DNA of 6,488 nucleotides from an uncultured Saprospiraceae bacterium (lineage in GTDB: Bacteria; Bacteroidota; Bacteroidia; Chitinophagales; Saprospiraceae). The translations under genes were made by a program, and so were the position numbers. Below are positions 5,617 to 6,488 of the stretch, in pieces. How positions within the stretch are numbered: the first letter of the stretch is position 1; each line of letters opens with the position of its first letter. The notes below the pieces were generated by a model. That model did no database searches. It saw nothing but the letters and a program-made list of their open reading frames with translations, and had not been told where the DNA came from. The stretch covers positions 1-6,488 of the forward strand of contig CALLAG010000082.1 of NCBI GenBank assembly GCA_938002705.1, read 5' to 3'.

Positions 5617-6114
5617 ATGATACTCATCACGGGTCCAGAATCTACAGGCAAGTCCACACTTGCACAACAACTATCAGAACATACGGGTCGTGAGTGGATG
5701 CCTGAGTATGGGAGGACCTATCTGGAAGAGCATGGTCCTCATTATACCTACGATGACATAGAGATCATGGCACTCAGACATGCGGAGCAAGTACTTGCTG
5801 CTCGTGATAATGAGTTGATATTAGATACTTATCTATTAAATTATAAAATCTGGTCTGAGTATAGATATGATAAAGTGAGTCCAGAGATCATAAGGTTAAT
5901 GTCAGAATGCTCATTTGATCATGTCTTACTTATGCGTCCAGATGTTCCGTGGGAATATGGACCCTATAGAGAGAACCCTGATGATCGAGGGGTCTTGTTT
6001 GATATCTATGTGAAGGAGATGGCAGTACTGGGATGGGCCTATACTATTGTTGATGGAATAGGGGATGAGCGGTTTGAGAATGCGTTAGAGGCTATAAATA
6101 ATGGGAGCTTGTAG
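5617..6114 (+). CDS. nadR: NadR-type nicotinamide riboside kinase (stand-alone P-loop domain)
   Basis: Probably phosphorylates nicotinamide riboside to NMN with ATP in the cytoplasm, trapping what PnuC admits. The 165 residues correspond to the C-terminal kinase domain of NadR only. The N-terminal regulatory helix-turn-helix and NMN adenylyltransferase domains of enterobacterial NadR are absent, so a separate NadD-type enzyme would be needed to finish NAD. Visible: Walker A GPESTGKST (6-14), EYGRTYLEE (30-38), a Walker B-like ILDTYLLNYKIW with Asp70 (68-79), and MRPDVPWEYGPYRENPDDR (106-124) ending in LFDIY, a segment typical of this kinase group. The ATG follows the pnuC stop after 3 bases in the same frame, so the two are almost certainly one operon. 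It does not repress transcription if the helix-turn-helix is truly absent. Confidence 0.9.
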   Translation: MILITGPESTGKSTLAQQLSEHTGREWMPEYGRTYLEEHGPHYTYDDIEIMALRHAEQVLAARDNELILDTYLLNYKIWSEYRYDKVSPEIIRLMSECSFDHVLLMRPDVPWEYGPYRENPDDRGVLFDIYVKEMAVLGWAYTIVDGIGDERFENALEAINNGSL

Positions 6115-6265
6115 AGAAATGTGTTACAAGTGGTAAATGTTATTTTTTTGAGAAAATTAGTATCTCAAATAGAATCCAAAGCATAAATAACTATCATTAC
6201 GGCATTCCATATAGAGGTATGTGATATATCAGAAATTTATTATTTCACTGAGTATTTTAATAAGT
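6115..6265. other. AT-rich intergenic stretch
   Basis: These 151 bases lie between the kinase gene and the last ORF. They contain a 7-bp inverted repeat, TTTGAGA (6147-6153) and TCTCAAA (6163-6169). The T-run precedes the stem instead of following it, so it does not look like a terminator for the upstream operon. I see no exact TAnnTTTG box and no tRNA. Confidence 0.4.
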
Positions 6266-6488
6266 ATGAAAAGATTTGTCTTCATAGTAGTATTGATTCA
6301 TATAGCAATAATATCCTTTGCCCAAGATTCAAATATTCAAGATTTGGATATGTCTGAGGGAGAATTAATAAGTGGGTTAAGTAACGTTGATCCAGAAATA
6401 CGAGAGCAATGTGCTATCAAAATTGAAAATTTATTAAGTAAGGGCTTAAATGTTATCCAAGAAGGCAACATAGTAGAATATCCCCCTG
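6266..6488 (+). CDS. secreted protein of unknown function, 3' end outside window
   Basis: Seventy-four codons are visible and the frame stays open to the window edge. The first 20 residues look like a signal peptide: MKR, then a hydrophobic core FVFIVVLIHIAIISF, then AQ, with cleavage likely after Ala19 or Gln20. This 'FAQ' ending is common in Bacteroidota exported proteins. There is no cysteine at the cleavage point, so it is not an obvious lipoprotein. The mature part is acidic; LSNVDPEIREQCAIKIENLL (38-57) resembles a HEAT-type helical repeat, but one unit is thin evidence. A further stretch GLNVIQEGNIVEY follows. Function unknown. The ATG is preceded by an A/T-rich region with no Shine-Dalgarno site. 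It is separated from the kinase gene by 151 bases and is probably its own transcription unit. Confidence 0.7.
   Translation, partial: MKRFVFIVVLIHIAIISFAQDSNIQDLDMSEGELISGLSNVDPEIREQCAIKIENLLSKGLNVIQEGNIVEYPP

Noticed and set aside
6147..6169. 7-bp hairpin as a terminator for pnuC-nadR
   Set aside because: The T-run lies before the stem, and nothing T-rich follows it on either strand.

Overview
The window looks like chromosomal DNA from a member of the Bacteroidota. The Era and Der proteins read like Bacteroidota versions. Start codons are preceded by A/T-rich sequence rather than Shine-Dalgarno motifs. A PnuC transporter is paired with a short NadR-type kinase, and the last gene begins with a 'SFAQ'-type signal peptide. 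A class below phylum cannot be fixed from sequence alone; Saprospiria/Chitinophagia-like is a guess. No rRNA, tRNA, CRISPR array, transposase or recognisable riboswitch was found.

Left half (126-3638, minus strand) is one co-directional block. In transcription order it holds an unrecognised acidic, aromatic-rich protein, then era (KH-domain GTPase of 30S assembly), der (double GTPase of 50S assembly), and rfbC/rmlC (dTDP-4-dehydrorhamnose 3,5-epimerase). The unknown gene and era touch: the unknown gene's TAA is followed at once by era's GTG, in the same frame. After an 80-base gap comes der, and rfbC starts 7 bases behind der. Beyond rfbC, an AT-rich hairpin may end transcription.

Right half (3647-6114, plus strand) diverges from it. 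The layout is a broken 5' end of a pnuC-like gene (3647-3763), a complete TagB/TagF-family glycerophosphotransferase gene (3764-4951), an intact pnuC (5023-5613), and a nicotinamide-riboside-kinase gene of NadR type (5617-6114). The intact PnuC and kinase form a salvage pair: PnuC lets nicotinamide riboside through the inner membrane and the kinase traps it as NMN. A secreted protein of unknown function begins at 6266 and runs off the window.

The most notable point is that the first 54 bases of pnuC occur twice, on both sides of the glycerophosphotransferase gene, with 51 of 54 bases identical. In-frame similarity continues weakly to about codon 27. The extra copy then ends in a stop that abuts the transferase ATG in the same frame. 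This suggests an AT-rich cell-surface polymer gene was inserted at the 5' end of pnuC. The event left a truncated pnuC leader ahead of the newcomer and a whole pnuC behind it. I see no evidence of a wholly new multi-gene system here; the insertion junction and the unknown gene coupled to era are the best leads.
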